Made by a program: the position numbers and the translations under genes
Assembly (NCBI GenBank): GCA_018350325.1
Contig: JAEVLN010000003.1
Coordinates: forward strand, 21,985 to 85,984
DNA length: 64,000 nucleotides
Direction of reading: 5' to 3'
Origin: Globodera rostochiensis
Taxonomy: Eukaryota; Nematoda; Chromadorea; Rhabditida; Heteroderidae
Part shown: in pieces, positions 24,069-35,316 of the stretch
Layout: every line of letters begins with the position of its first letter
Numbering within the stretch: position 1 is the first letter of the stretch
Notes under the pieces: model-generated
The model's database searches: none
Seen by the model: the letters and a program-made list of their open reading frames with translations, nothing else
Told to the model about the DNA's origin: nothing

Positions 24069-24991
24069 TTTGTTGTTGAATCGAGAAGAGCACAGAAGAA
24101 AATTTGTTGCGTTTATCAGCCAGAGACTGTGAGCAAATTGAAAAATTGGAATTGTTTAAATACAAAAAATTGGCATAGAAATTCGATTTGTTAGACACAC
24201 ATTTCTCTCGCTGTCTGTCACACTGTACATTTCACTGCCTCTCTCATTTTTTACTCTCGTCTCTTTTCCTCTCTATTTCCTCCACTATTTCTACACTTTT
24301 GTCATTATCTCTGCGCTCATCTGTCTTTTTTATTTTTAGAGTTTTGGACCCCATACAAAAAAGTATTGACAATTTCCTTAAAGCAACGACCATTCCGCGG
24401 TGTGTTGACTCTGCTTCTGGGCATTCTGCATAACTCAACATTCAGGAGAATGTTAATTTTTGGAAAGCGGTCGGGGACGCCCGACCGCGCAAAAGACGTA
24501 GCAGCGCGTTTCGGCGCGCTCGGCTCGGTGCGGCACGATTCGGCCCGGCACAATTCGGCGTCGACAAGTTTTTGGTTATAACTTAAACGGTTCGTCTTTT
24601 CAAAAAAAGGTTATAGGTTTAAAACCTGTGAAAATTGCCATTTTTGTCGTGGTGACGTTTTAAGTCAAATCGCTTAGCTTTTGCTTTCTAAGCTTCTACT
24701 CATTGCATGCTTTCGAATGATACCAAGCATGTTTGGTTTGGTTGACTTTGAGCAAAGTTATAACGAAAAACTTGTCGGCGCCGAATCGTGATGTACAGCG
24801 CAAAAGAAAGTGGAGGGCGGTTAACAGTTGAATTGTTTTGTTGCATGTTTTATTTGCCAAGAATATGCAGATCCAAGAGATGAAATGTAACAATAAGATT
24901 ACAAAAAATGATTATTGGTCAAACAAAACAAAGAGTCTCCGTCTGGTTAGTCAAAAAAAGAGCGATTTCGATTTTTTATAACTCCAAATCC
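24069..24991. other. Intergenic region between TAF10 and H2A, with a 34-bp inverted repeat
   Basis: Contains a CT-rich tract (24205-24320) upstream of H2A and a GC-rich patch (24470-24560). An inverted repeat of 34 bp lies at 24549-24582 and 24757-24790 (31 of 34 positions pair) around 174 bp. No gene seen. Confidence 0.6.
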
Positions 24992-26233
24992 TCATTGATA
25001 GAAGGGCGGTCTGTCCATCTGAATGCCGTACTCCTCCAGCACCGGCTGCAACAGTTCGTTGGTCAGACAATATTTAGCCTCACGTTGCCCCTTCTTCACT
25101 TGACCAAGGCCTTTAATGCGAGCCTGGAAAAATACGAAGAATTGATTTGACATTAATTAGTAAAAATTGCACACTTCAAACATTTTCAAAACAATAAAAA
25201 TATGAGTTCTACTAGCCTAGTTTGGTTCAACTTTTTACATCAAATTGTTTTTTCCTTTGCTTCCATCTCCTAAAAAGTGTTTCTTGGGGTAAATTCGAGG
25301 TCGAGCAACCCGAATTAGATTTTGTAAAAAAAAAATTGGTACAAATGCGGGGCCCAAATAGACGAATAACAAAATATGAACTCCTCCAAAAAGTCACAAA
25401 AATTGGCCCAGAAACAAAATGATGCTATGCCTGTTGCATTGCGTCCAGGCAAATGTCGGAGATGAACTTTTGCGCAGCCAGCGAAAACAGACGCACCACG
25501 CGCACATCCGGATTCGCAATGCCATTCTTACGCATGTAATGCAGCGCCACCGAGTCCGGGATGGTCGGCTGGTACTGCTCCAAATCCTTGTAAAAGTCCG
25601 CCAGCGAACTGCCCGGACGCACGTCACTTCCTGAAGGAAAATAACATTTTGTACAATGGACAACGACATCCCATCGCTAATTTTAGGGGAAATATCTATT
25701 TATGGGGCAGCCCTGAAGAATAGCGTCCCTAATGTCGATTTTCTAATTTTTACAATAAGGAATTTGAATCTGAATTTAAAGAACCAAATTCGGTTGGTTG
25801 TTTACTTTTACAATCCACAAGCTTTACTAAAACCAATCAAAGAATTGATGAAAAATTCAGGTTCAGGGTTCGAATTGAGCGATATGGAGCTCAGATTCGG
25901 ATTCTACGTCCTAGAACATTTAACGACAAAATGTTTTTTTTTTGTTGAAACAAAAATTAGGGACACCCCCCACGCTTTAGTGGCTTTATTTATTGAAGTG
26001 GAGGATGGGTCACATGAACGCCAACCAGTTCGAAGTGCTTGGATCTGCTGTTCGGTCACCGGACGTGCAACCAACGGTCGCGCATACTGCACCGAAGCGG
26101 AATGGTGCTGCTGCAACACCGCCGCGCTCCCGCCATGTTGAACTGCCTCAGCACCTGCCGATTCGTGTTGCTCAACAATCTCCCCCTCTTCATGCATTGG
26201 TGTATCCATGTCCACCGACGGCAATTGCTGCAT
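24992..26233 (-). CDS. taf-10: TAF10, transcription initiation factor TFIID/SAGA subunit
   Basis: TAF10 is a histone-fold subunit shared by TFIID and SAGA. Three exons, 26026-26233, 25431-25630 and 24992-25123, give 179 residues. The N-terminal region is Gln/Glu-rich and variable. The conserved fold reads [39 protein letters not shown] and, in the last exon, [17 protein letters not shown]. The second intron appears to use a GC donor (CAG|GCATAG); no GT donor keeps frame before the TAG. The ATG is only 2 bp after a TTCCAAG acceptor (26236), and the stop codon of cyclophilin H is 155 bp upstream on the same strand, so the two probably form an operon. Confidence 0.93.
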
Positions 26234-26235
26234 GC

Positions 26236-26250
26236 CTTGGAATAAAAAAA
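26236..26250 (-). promoter_or_regulatory. Candidate trans-splice acceptor for TAF10
   Basis: A run of T followed by ATTCCAAG ends 2 bp before the TAF10 ATG, in the short gap after cyclophilin H. This spacing and position fit spliced-leader addition to a downstream operon gene. Confidence 0.5.
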
Positions 26251-26388
26251 ATGTTTAAAAAGCGCACTGATTCAAAAAATAGATTATTGAATTGAAGCAT
26301 CACATAGTCAACAATAATATGTATATGAAACATGAAATTGAACAAAATATTTAAGCGGAGATCAAAATTTAACAAAATCTCTTGAATG

Positions 26389-27567
26389 TCATAATTCGCC
26401 GCATTGTTCAATGACAATTGGTATCTTTGGCTTATTGTTCTGCACAGTCGGCACCTAGAAGAAAAAAAAATACTTTTTTTTTTTGAACAAACAACGTAAA
26501 ACAAATAAATTCCAACATTTTCAATCTTCCGCACAGTGAGCAACCCATCAAGAACGCGACCTTTTAAAGAAAAAAGTGGAAATTTACAAAAAAAAAAAAC
26601 AAAAAAAAGAACTGACCAAAAACAACATGTTTCCCGTCAAGAAAATCACATTTATTGCATGTGACAAAAAACTGGCAGCCTAAAATGAGAGGAATTTTAC
26701 AATTTATTGCTGCCGTTCAACGCTATAACCGTTCGTGTCGGGCCCGGCATTAGCCTAAACGGACTAAATTTATTGCAAATTAATCCAAAAAAATTCTGAC
26801 TAACCATCGAAAGAATGCCAGGCTCGGAATGCTTCACCTCGAAGTTTTCGTCCGCAAATTTTGGTCCATAAATTGATGTCATGCCGGTTCCATCACCCTT
26901 AAACAAATGCAATAATTAACAAATATTCAAACAAATGTTCTTTATACATTGACAAAGTCGCCTCCTTGCACCATAAAGTCCTGCGAAGTTGAAAAAGAAT
27001 GTTTTTTTTTAAATGCACAAACAAGCAGAGCAAACAAACTTTGATGACGCGATGGAATTGTGAATTTTTATAACCAATTGGAACACCATCTTTTTTTCTT
27101 AAGATTTTTAAACGGTCATAAAAAGTATTTAGAATACTATTTGAGTTACAATTCTCCAGTGCAAAGTTGTCGAAAATTCTCTGCAGTTTTTGGCGTTACA
27201 TCCCCAAAGAGTTCGATTGTAATTCGACCTGAACACCAAGTTTTAGTCAATTAACAGAAAATTATGTTTGCTAATAGGACAAGACCGGCTTTAAAACCGG
27301 TAATTTGGGGACCTGGTTTATTTTGAGTGGCACTTTTAAAGAATTTGATTAAAAATTTTGAAAATTCTGTTTTAACCTAAAACCAGGTTTGTCCTACCCT
27401 AGTTTTTAAGGAAAATCTACATACCTATGGGCGCACCGCCCGCCGCAATATCCTGTGACGGGAAAAAATAGAAAAATTTTCAAAGACCACACAAAGAAAC
27501 ATACAAAAAAGACAATTGGATTTTCGGGATGGCGCAATTTCTCGGATAAACGCTCCCATTCACTCAT
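26389..27567 (-). CDS. PPIH: Cyclophilin H (spliceosomal peptidyl-prolyl cis-trans isomerase)
   Basis: Cyclophilin of the PPIH/USA-CyP class, associated with the U4/U6 snRNP. Ten exons: 27505-27567, 27425-27452, 27150-27228, 27040-27097, 26948-26980, 26805-26897, 26730-26754, 26617-26679, 26517-26560 and 26389-26454, totalling 183 residues, close to the usual 177. Motifs: [65 protein letters not shown] and [20 protein letters not shown]. The catalytic Arg of FHRV and the Gln of MVQGGD are present, and the PPIH-typical Trp-to-Phe (CDFLDG) is seen. It ends [11 protein letters not shown]. It is the likely first gene of an operon with TAF10. Confidence 0.95.
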
Positions 27568-29300
27568 TTTGTCCTAAAATAGGAATTTATGAAGATTTTT
27601 GGGAGCTGCCATTGGAGTAACAGTTTTTGAACCATAAATGTTTTGATCTCGCCCATTAATTAAACAATTTTCTTATTTATTAATTATAATAAGTGGGCTT
27701 AAAACTTGATTTGTCGGTTTTTGTTTTTTTTCTTTTTTTTCTGACATAACGCCAAAACGCCCAATGCCATATTTAAATGCTATATCTTACATAACGCCAA
27801 CGCTCAATGCTATATTTAAAAACGATATTTTGAAGGATTTTATTACTACCGACAATTGTTCGACGTTTTTATTCAGTCCATGGAGAGCCATTGAGCTTAA
27901 TCCTACGCAAAAACATGGCGGTCAGCGACTCTGCTACGCGCCCAGAAAGTTCCCCGATTTGAACATTCTCGACTCGAGCGCGCACAAATTTGAAAGCGGG
28001 TTTGAAAACAAAAACAAAAAAAGACATAATTTGTAGCAAATTTTATTAATAGAGACTTTTTGTCGAGTGAAAAAAAAACGTTGATCAATTGACATTATTT
28101 ATAAAATCCGTCCGTCCTATCCGTCGCTGATCCGTCCGTGTCCATGAGTTGGCCGGTCCGTTTCGCTACACTTGTATGTGCGCAATGTCCAATTCCTGTA
28201 AAAGCGCCAATTAATGTTGCTTCGTGAAAGTCGATGAACACAAATTTCGAAGTCGTCAAGAAACACTTTTCGTCTCTCTCTCGTACATTTGGCATTTAGT
28301 AATTTTTGATAAAAAATTTTGACGACTGCTGGGCTAGAAAATTGTCCCAATCCGGTTTATGTGGTCGATACCCAAATTCCCTATACGTTCTAAACGTGTT
28401 GCAGGCCTCCCGATTTCTGCTAGGACTAATGACCCAAAAGGACCAAAAAACACACGCTTTGTCTGAGTGACTGACTGACCAGGTTTGTTCGGGTTCATCT
28501 GCTTCGGCGAGTACTCAAAGCGCGTGAGGCGCCAGTCGGCCTTGTCTCAGGCCTGAAAAAGTGCAATAAAATGGACCACCCTTTTTTTAATTTAAATTTT
28601 TCGGTAAACCCTCGGGAGCGTTTTCAATTTATCCAATTTTAATTCACCGCTGAACTGAAGCAAATTCCAAAATTTATGACCGAAAAATACACGTCAAGCA
28701 CGACTCCCGGCTGAAAGATAAAATTTAAACTTTCAAGAGTCTATTTTTTCTGATTTCGACCAATTGCGCAAAGTCCGTATTAAAATCTCGAGGCGTTTGC
28801 TGTACGACAGAAGTGCGCAATGGTTGTGCTGCTGCGAGCCGGACTTGCCCAGCTTGGCGAGAAGAACACAACACGGGACGGAGACAAAAGCGGACTCATC
28901 AGAACAATAATTTTATCTAAAACGAGCAAAGTGTGAAAATGGCGGTTGAACTTTGGGTATTTGATTTGCATTTTATGAAACTAATTACTAAAGTAAGGAT
29001 TTTTAGGCTCGAAAAATCTCAAATAGTCACCTAAACCGAAAAATGCACCCCTAAAGATGGACGTTTTTTCGAGACCAAAAAATATGCACCCGAAAAATGC
29101 AAATTTTAAAATTAGGGATCCATATTTTTCAAAAATTTTGACTTAATGTGAATAAAAAATTTTTGGCCACTTACACCACTAATTTTGAGACTTTTTAGGA
29201 ACTATTGACAAAATATCAGACATTTATTTTTTTATTTATTTTGTTTAAAATTTTTTGGCGTTATGTTTTATCATTTTCCACAAATTTCTTACTGAAATGT
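27568..29300. other. Gene-poor region with dispersed repeat and weak coding fragment
   Basis: At 27662-27925 lies one copy of a dispersed repeat also found at 30810-31185. At 28495-28560 a minus-strand exon-like stretch after a CTTTTTCAG acceptor reads DWRLTRFEYSPKQMNPNKPG but is preceded by an in-frame TGA. At 28795-28915 another reads FVSVPCCVLLAKLGKSGSQQ. They could be remnants of one gene; I could not build a continuous model. At 29040-29110 there are AAATGCACCC motifs like those inside the hAT-type elements. Confidence 0.4.
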
Positions 29301-29301
29301 C

Positions 29302-29310
29302 TATAAAAGG
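29302..29310 (+). promoter_or_regulatory. TATA box of the small heat-shock-protein gene
   Basis: TATAAAAGG stands alone in AT-rich sequence about 65 bp before the minisatellite and is followed by GTTCTTCTGC, part of which resembles a heat-shock element half. A strong TATA box fits an inducible hsp gene. Confidence 0.5.
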
Positions 29311-29370
29311 CCAGTTCTTCTGCTCAGTTGATCATTGAATCTATTTTTTAAAATTAACTTTACTAATAAA

Positions 29371-29700
29371 AGAGCCATCCAATTCATTGCAAAAAGAGCC
29401 ATCCAATTCATTGCAAAAAAGAGCCATCCAATTCATTGCAAAAAGAGCCATCCAATTCATTGCAAAAAAGAGCCATCCAATTCATTGCAAAAAAGAGCCA
29501 TCCAATTCATTGCAAAAAAAGAGCCATCCAATTCATTGCAAAAAAAGAGCCATCCAATTCATTGCAAAAAAGAGCCATCCAATTCATTGCAAAAAAGAGC
29601 CATCCAATTCATTGCAAAAAAAGAGCCATCCAATTCATTGCAAAAAAGAGCCATCCAATTCATTGCAAAAAAAGAGCCATCCAATTCATTGCAAAAGAAG
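29371..29700 (+). repeat. 25-bp minisatellite (13 copies) at the 5' end of the sHSP gene
   Basis: Thirteen copies of GAGCCATCCAATTCATTGC are separated by A-runs of 4-8 bases, so unit length varies from 24 to 27 bp. All three frames are open through much of it (repeating RAIQFIAK, SHPIHCKK and EPSNSLQK). There is no ATG inside the array. It runs directly into the coding frame of the small heat-shock protein. Confidence 0.95.
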
Positions 29701-30155
29701 AGCCAATCTATCAAACCGAAGAGCCAATATTTAGCAAAAGCAAAAGAAAAACTGTCAGCGGTTTCCTTTCTAACGAGATTAAGGTTGAACTGAAGGACAA
29801 TGAGATCATTTTGGCGGGTGAACACCGCGAGCAGAACCAGGGTCAGTTTTTGTTGAGAGATTACGCCGTTCACGAATTCGAGACCAAACCGTCAGAAAAA
29901 TGTTAGGGTTATTCACATTTAAAATTTCCACCAAATAGGCATCCTTAATCAAAAATGACGCTAAAATTTTGGCACATTTCAGGCGAGTCGGTGCACCGCC
30001 AGTTTTGTCGTCGTGTGCTCATTCCGGAAGGCATCCAAAAGGAGAGCATCAAGTGCAAGCTGCACGCGGGCCGCTTGTGCATCACCGGCATGAAAACCAC
30101 GGGCGTTGGGAAGCGCTCCATTCCCATTGTGGTGAAGAAGGCGGTGGAGCAGTAG
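29701..30155 (+). CDS. Small heat-shock protein (Hsp20/alpha-crystallin), 5' end replaced by minisatellite
   Basis: Two exons, coding to 29841 and 29983-30155, encode an alpha-crystallin domain: NEIKVELKDNEIILAGEH, then ESVHRQFCRRVLIPEGIQ, KCKLHAGRLCITG, and the C-terminal I-x-I motif in KRSIPIVVKKAVEQ before TAG. Such proteins are ATP-independent holdase chaperones. The frame continues upstream through the 25-bp repeats with no ATG, so the start codon is either in an unseen upstream exon, supplied from a non-ATG codon, or lost. The canonical N-terminal region and first beta strands are missing. A TATA box lies at 29302 and AATAAA at 30254. The coding half shows no internal stops. Either an expressed unusual sHSP or a recent pseudogene. 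Confidence 0.75.
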
Positions 30156-31771
30156 TAGCTCTGCGCATCACCGGCTACGTCTATATGAGACCAACTTCTT
30201 TTTTGGGTCTCCTTGACACGCACGTATTCTGTTTTGCTTATAATTTATTTTCTGAATAAACAAACAATTCATTCACTGCGCACTTCAAACACGCGTTTTG
30301 TGCAACTTTCCATGGAAGCACAATTTTTTCCGGATCGGAAAAGCGCTATCAGTGGCTCTATTGCAGTTTACACGACCATAAACAAATTACACGACCTTAA
30401 AAAAAAATCGGCCCCCGCCAGCCATGATTAGTGGGAAACATGCCAACATAATCGATTTTTTTGGCGTTTGTAATAAAGAATGGCAAAAAAAAATTCTGGA
30501 ATCAATCTTAGTTTTTTTTTGTTTTTTAAAAACTTCCGCCGCTTTTCTGCTCACAGTTTCTCCAAAGATTCTGGTCTCAATCACAACAGCTGCTCCTACA
30601 AAAAATTTTCAATTCTGGATTTTTAGGCAGCTCAGTTCGAACCGGTCGAACCCGGGACAATGTCAAGTTGCAATTGAAAGTTGACACGCGTTTTACCTCC
30701 GTCCCAACTCCCTCCTCCAACAGTAAATGCCTTCTCATTTATTATATACTTGTAATTTCGATAAGTTAGCATTTTCCATTCAGCTTTTAGTCTATTGCAA
30801 ATTAACCTCCTATTAAGTATAATAAGTGGGCTTAAAACTTGATTTGAGCTAAGAAAACTTAGCACAATATGGGAAAATATTTTTCTAAGCTCTGTGCAAA
30901 AAATTAGGGCAATCGGTCGGTTTAATCAAAAAATATTGTGTCTGATGTGCGACCAACTCGGTTTTTGCTTTTTTTTCTTTTTTTTTACCTGACATAACGC
31001 CAAAATGCCCAATGCCATATTTAAATGCTATTTTCTACACAACGCCAATGCTCAATGCCATATTTAAATGTTATTTTATACACAACGCCAACGCTTTTTG
31101 AAAGATTTAAACATTAATTCGCTTTTTTCTTTTTTTGCCGTCCGTAGAGAGAGAGCCCTGAGCTTAATTCTACGCAAACATAAACGATCGTACATTGTAT
31201 GTACTTGTATAAAAAGTTGAATGCCATCTTTACGTTCTGACCCTTGACCTCATCGCTGACATGACATGTTCAATTGGCGATAGGCATTTCCACAGTCCTT
31301 TATTTAATCTGGGAGGCAGTAAATGCCTCATCAGAGAGTCCTCCGTCCCAACTCACTCCTCCAACAGTAAATGCCATTATATAATATCGATGAGGTTAGC
31401 ATTTTCCATTCAGTTTTTAGTCTATTGCAAAATTAACCTCCTAAAGAATGAAAATGGTGCTCTGATGATTCGACAGTAAAGACAGTTCGGGCAGTATTTT
31501 TCATAAATTCTGTTTTTGTGTTCTAGACAGGCATGCCCATGGGTACAAATTTTGACAAAGGAATTCTTCAAACTTTTATTGACTTTCTGGCTCTTTCTTT
31601 CTACTAAAAAAAATTTTTTCAGTTTATGAAAAATACTGCCGAACGAACTGACCGGGACACCACTGAAAATTGCGAATTTTTTCAAGTCCATTGATGTTTT
31701 TTTTTAAATTGAAATTTCTACTTTTTTTTAGCTTTTGTTATTATTGTTTTCTTGTTTTTTCGAATTTGGAA
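30156..31771. repeat. Repeat-rich intergenic region: 105-bp direct repeats and a dispersed repeat copy
   Basis: Two direct repeats of about 105 bp (30699-30813 and 31347-31445, both starting CCTCCGTCCCAACT and ending TTAACCTCCT) flank about 530 bp. Inside, 30810-31185 matches 27662-27925 (shared TAATAAGTGGGCTTAAAACT, CTGACATAACGCCAAAA and GAGCTTAATNCTACGCAAA blocks). The arrangement could be a degraded LTR-like element. No gene seen. Confidence 0.6.
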
Positions 31772-34246
31772 ATGTCAAACAACGAAGAAGTTGGTGAAGT
31801 ACCGCAGGAAAATGGGGGAGATGCGGTCGAAGTGAAGACGGAGGAGAAGACAACGGAGGAGAACGGGGAAGAACAAACTCCTCCTCAAGGTTTGACTCAT
31901 TCAGCAATTTGCGTTTTAACTTTAAATAAATTTTCAGTTTTTATAGAAAGTAAATTTGCCTCTTTTTTTGCATAATGTGTGTTTAAAAAACTGCAAAAAT
32001 CCGATTGTAAGGAATGTAAATTCAAAAACCTCAGTTTTGCTACACCCCGAATTTATGAACGAATGCTAAAATTTACTATAAAAATATTTGCAGTATGCGA
32101 ATACACCGAAGAGCAAATGGAACGTTTGGTGCTTTGTCGCACGTCAGACGACAAAATTATTGTGGCACGTCCCTTTCAAAATAATGGAAAAATTTTGTTT
32201 CTTTTAATTTTAGGCGCCGTGGCATCTGATGACCCAATCGAAGACGTTTATGCAAATGTGGCATGTTTTTAATTTGTTGTTAAAATTTTGTAAAATTTGC
32301 TAAAATGCAAATTTGAATTTAGGGAAAATCTCGGCATGGAAACTGCCTCCTACCAGGCGTCCTCATTGACTGCAACGGAATTCGAGTTTCCGCTCAACGA
32401 AATCACCGGCGAATGCTTTCACAAAATTCTGGAATGGATGCGCGAACATCACAGTAAGCAATAAAAAATTCGAGATCAAACCGATCGAGATTCTCGAGCA
32501 GTCCGAACACTCTGGCACAAATAGTGAAAAGAATTTGCATTTCAATTGGGGGACCAAATATTTGCGTGAACTGTTTCTGTCTATGGGGGGGGGGGAATTT
32601 TCAAACCCCAAAAATGAAAAAGTCTATTTATTTGTTAGTTTGCGAAAGGAGAAAATTTTCTAAAACTCGAAAACAAATGACGTTTTCCGTTTTTTTCATT
32701 GTTTCTTATTTTCTGAAAAATTTTAGGATTTTTTTGTTTTGTTTGCTGATATAAGAGAACGATTTATTGGGTTTTGTTACTCCGTTTAGACATCCCCGAG
32801 CCGATTCTGAAGCAGGACCCGGTCACTGACGAGGTTTTGTCAAAGAAAAATCTAATTTTTTTTTTCAACAAAAAATGCTTTTCAGCGCACTTGGTTTAAA
32901 TTTACCGACTGGGAGAGACAATTTTTTGACGTCGACTTCGAGAGCGTCAAGGAGTACTATTTGGCCGCCAATTTCCTGGACATTCGTTCGCTGTACCTCT
33001 ATTGTAATGTTTTGATTGAATTTGATTTTTTAAAAAAAGGGTTTTCTCGGGAGAAATTTTAGAAGATTTAACCAAACTGTTAAGAAAATTGGATAATTTG
33101 GCAAAACAAAAGGTTATTGTTTTTTTTAACAAAAAACTTTTGGGACTCTGAAATTTGTTTATTGGTGTTCTTTTGAAAGGGTATTGCCGTGAAGAGCCAG
33201 CCATCGTTAAATTAGAGAATTTTTTACAATAAAAAAAAATTAATTTTATGTTTTTATGTTTCTGCAGGTGCCCAAGAATGCGCCCGTTGCATAATGGACA
33301 AATCAGCGGAACAAATTCGAGAGATGCTTTGTTTGGAAGATGTAAAGCAGCGTTTATTTATTTATTTATTTATTTTAAAATCAAAGACCAGGCCAATTGG
33401 CAAGGACGCAAAAAAATTTTTTTTTGTTTTTTGCCTTTTCAAATTGACACAAATTTTTTTGTTTTTTGTCTTTTCAAATTGACGCACTTTTTTATGAAAA
33501 CGTTTTTAGGATTTGACTGATGAGGAAAAGGCGAGCATCACCAAGGAGTTTGACGTTCCGCGCGACTTTCCCATAATTCCGCTGCCGGAGATGAGCGGGC
33601 CGTCCACGTCGTCGTCCTCGTCGGCGGCTTGCAACGGCACGACAATGAACGGACACAGCGACGAAAAGGGGTAATTTGCCAAGCGAAACTTTTTTTTGTT
33701 TTTGTTGGGAAATCCGAAAAAATTGAAGTTCTTAAAACATTTTAATTGTTGTCCAAAAGTTGCGCACAATTACGCCCCCCCCCCTTTCCAACGTTGGGGA
33801 AACGGCTCCTGGAATTGGCCAATATTTGTGTTTTAAAAAAATACCAATTTTATTACATTTAAAATCGTGGAAATTGGGGGGTGTTCGAGAAAAGTTTGCA
33901 GTTTTGAGTAGAGACCGGAATTTTGAAAAATCCCGGACCTGGATCTGGATTTTGCAAATGATCTGGGACCTGGATTTACCAGGATTAAAAATCCTGGTTT
34001 CCAGGATATCCTGGTCCTGGTGCTTCGGTCAAAAATATCAAGATTCCGGATCAGGAGTCCTGGAAAATCCCGGTCTGGCTGGATCCAGATCCAGTCCGAT
34101 CTCCGGTTTTGAAGTTGTTAATTTTGGCGTTCATTTTAATTTGATAAGTTCCAAAAAACGGCTCGATAAATAATAAGCGCACACTTTTTAGAGCCGGCGG
34201 CAGCGGCGGCGGTGGCGGTGGTTCGTCCAGCTCGTCATCGTCGTAA
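31772..34246 (+). CDS. SKP1-related protein (SCF ubiquitin ligase adaptor family)
   Basis: SKP1-family protein, which normally links an F-box protein to cullin in SCF ubiquitin ligases. Nine exons: 31772-31889, 32094-32161, 32214-32257, 32323-32453, 32790-32833, 32886-33003, 33268-33341, 33510-33670 and 34192-34246 (270 residues, all phases agree). The fold is recognisable: LCRTSDDKII, MTQSKTFMQMENLGM, HKILEWMREHH, FESVKEYYLAANFLDIRSLY, AEQIREMLCLEDDLTDEEKA. It differs from standard SKP1 (about 163 residues) by an acidic N-terminal extension (about 40 residues), replacement of the terminal NQWC-type helix by a FDVPRDFPIIPLP segment, and a Gly/Ser tail. The exon 2 donor at 32161 was chosen because it joins exon 3 in the SKP1-like frame. 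A small transposon sits in the last intron. Confidence 0.88.
33901..34113. mobile_element. Short TAGAG-family element in the SKP1-like gene's last intron
   Basis: The element is 33909-34105, starting TAGAGACCGG, with flanking GTTTTGAG (33901-33908) and GTTTTGAA (34106-34113), 7 of 8 matching. Its inside is full of short inverted CCAGGA/TCCTGG and GGATC words. It is the reverse complement of much of the element at 37079-37247, sharing CTGGTGCTTCG and GATTCCGGATCAGG. Confidence 0.7.
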
Positions 34247-35316
34247 ACTTTGACCGCATCGGAAGGGAAGGGACGGACGGACGGACATATTCGGACGGCC
34301 GGGCCCCATAAACGATCTTTGTGTGTGTTTTTTTTCTTATTATTTTGATGATATCACTTCACGTTTTATCTCGCCATCATGGCACATCATAAACCTTTTG
34401 CTTTTCGTAAAAACAAAAATAAATAATGTAAGTGAAGCCTCTTTTTTGTGTGATGGGTGGCGGGGGGGGGGGAGGGGAGGGATGAATTGAGAAAGTTTTT
34501 TTGTTACAAATATTTGTTTGTCATCATCACGCTCCGTGGCCTCTCTGTGAGCAATTACGGACAGAATGTCAGATCCAAAAAATTAAATGAAATAAATTTA
34601 AGAAGTTTTTTAACCCGGCCGATTATTGCACGGAAGCATGGTTTTTCTCCTCTAATTGTTTTTTTTTTTAAATTTCGTTCATGTCCGGTCCGATTGTCCA
34701 CTTCTGTCGGCGGATTGTCCAGTGTCCAATTGTCCGGGTGCCTTTTGTTTTTACTAAAGTATGTCCTTATTTTGTGCCTCGGTGATTTCGGACCTAAAAA
34801 AATTGGTTTTGGGATTTTAGCACACCTCAAAAATTAATGTGCAATTAGTAAACAAAACGCTCAATTAACGCAAATGTATACAAATAATAAAATTGTCACA
34901 GACAAACAATGAATGCAAAAAATTGTTGGCTAAAAAAATCATTAAAATCTTTGTGACGATCGTTTCCTTCCGCTTTGAAGACGCTCATGTTCAAACTGAA
35001 ATTATTAAATTCGTAATTAATTAAAAGGATATTTCTTTTAATATGTAAAAATTAATTGTTTATTTGACCAATTCCCGAACTCCCAACCCCGAATTATGCA
35101 TTTTTGTCGAAAAAAAGTCGGTAAAATTGATGAGAAAATATTTTTGAGATTTTTTTTGGGACCAGAGGCTCTGCGGGTTTGATGGTCAAAATTGGAAAAT
35201 TGTTCAAAAATTAATCAGCCAGTAACAACGAACTTGACAAACCCCCACCCCCCAATTATCATTTTTTTAAGTATTTTAAAATGGGTGAAATTTAATTCGT
35301 ATTTTTTTTTATTAAA
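34247..35316. other. Intergenic region between SKP1-like and globin genes (convergent 3' ends)
   Basis: AATAAA at about 34419 probably serves the SKP1-like gene. The rest is AT-rich with an 11-bp G-run near 34460. No gene seen. Confidence 0.6.

Noticed and set aside
28095..28350. Minus-strand open frames near 28.1-28.35 kb
   Set aside because: No splice sites, domain or codon pattern supports them.
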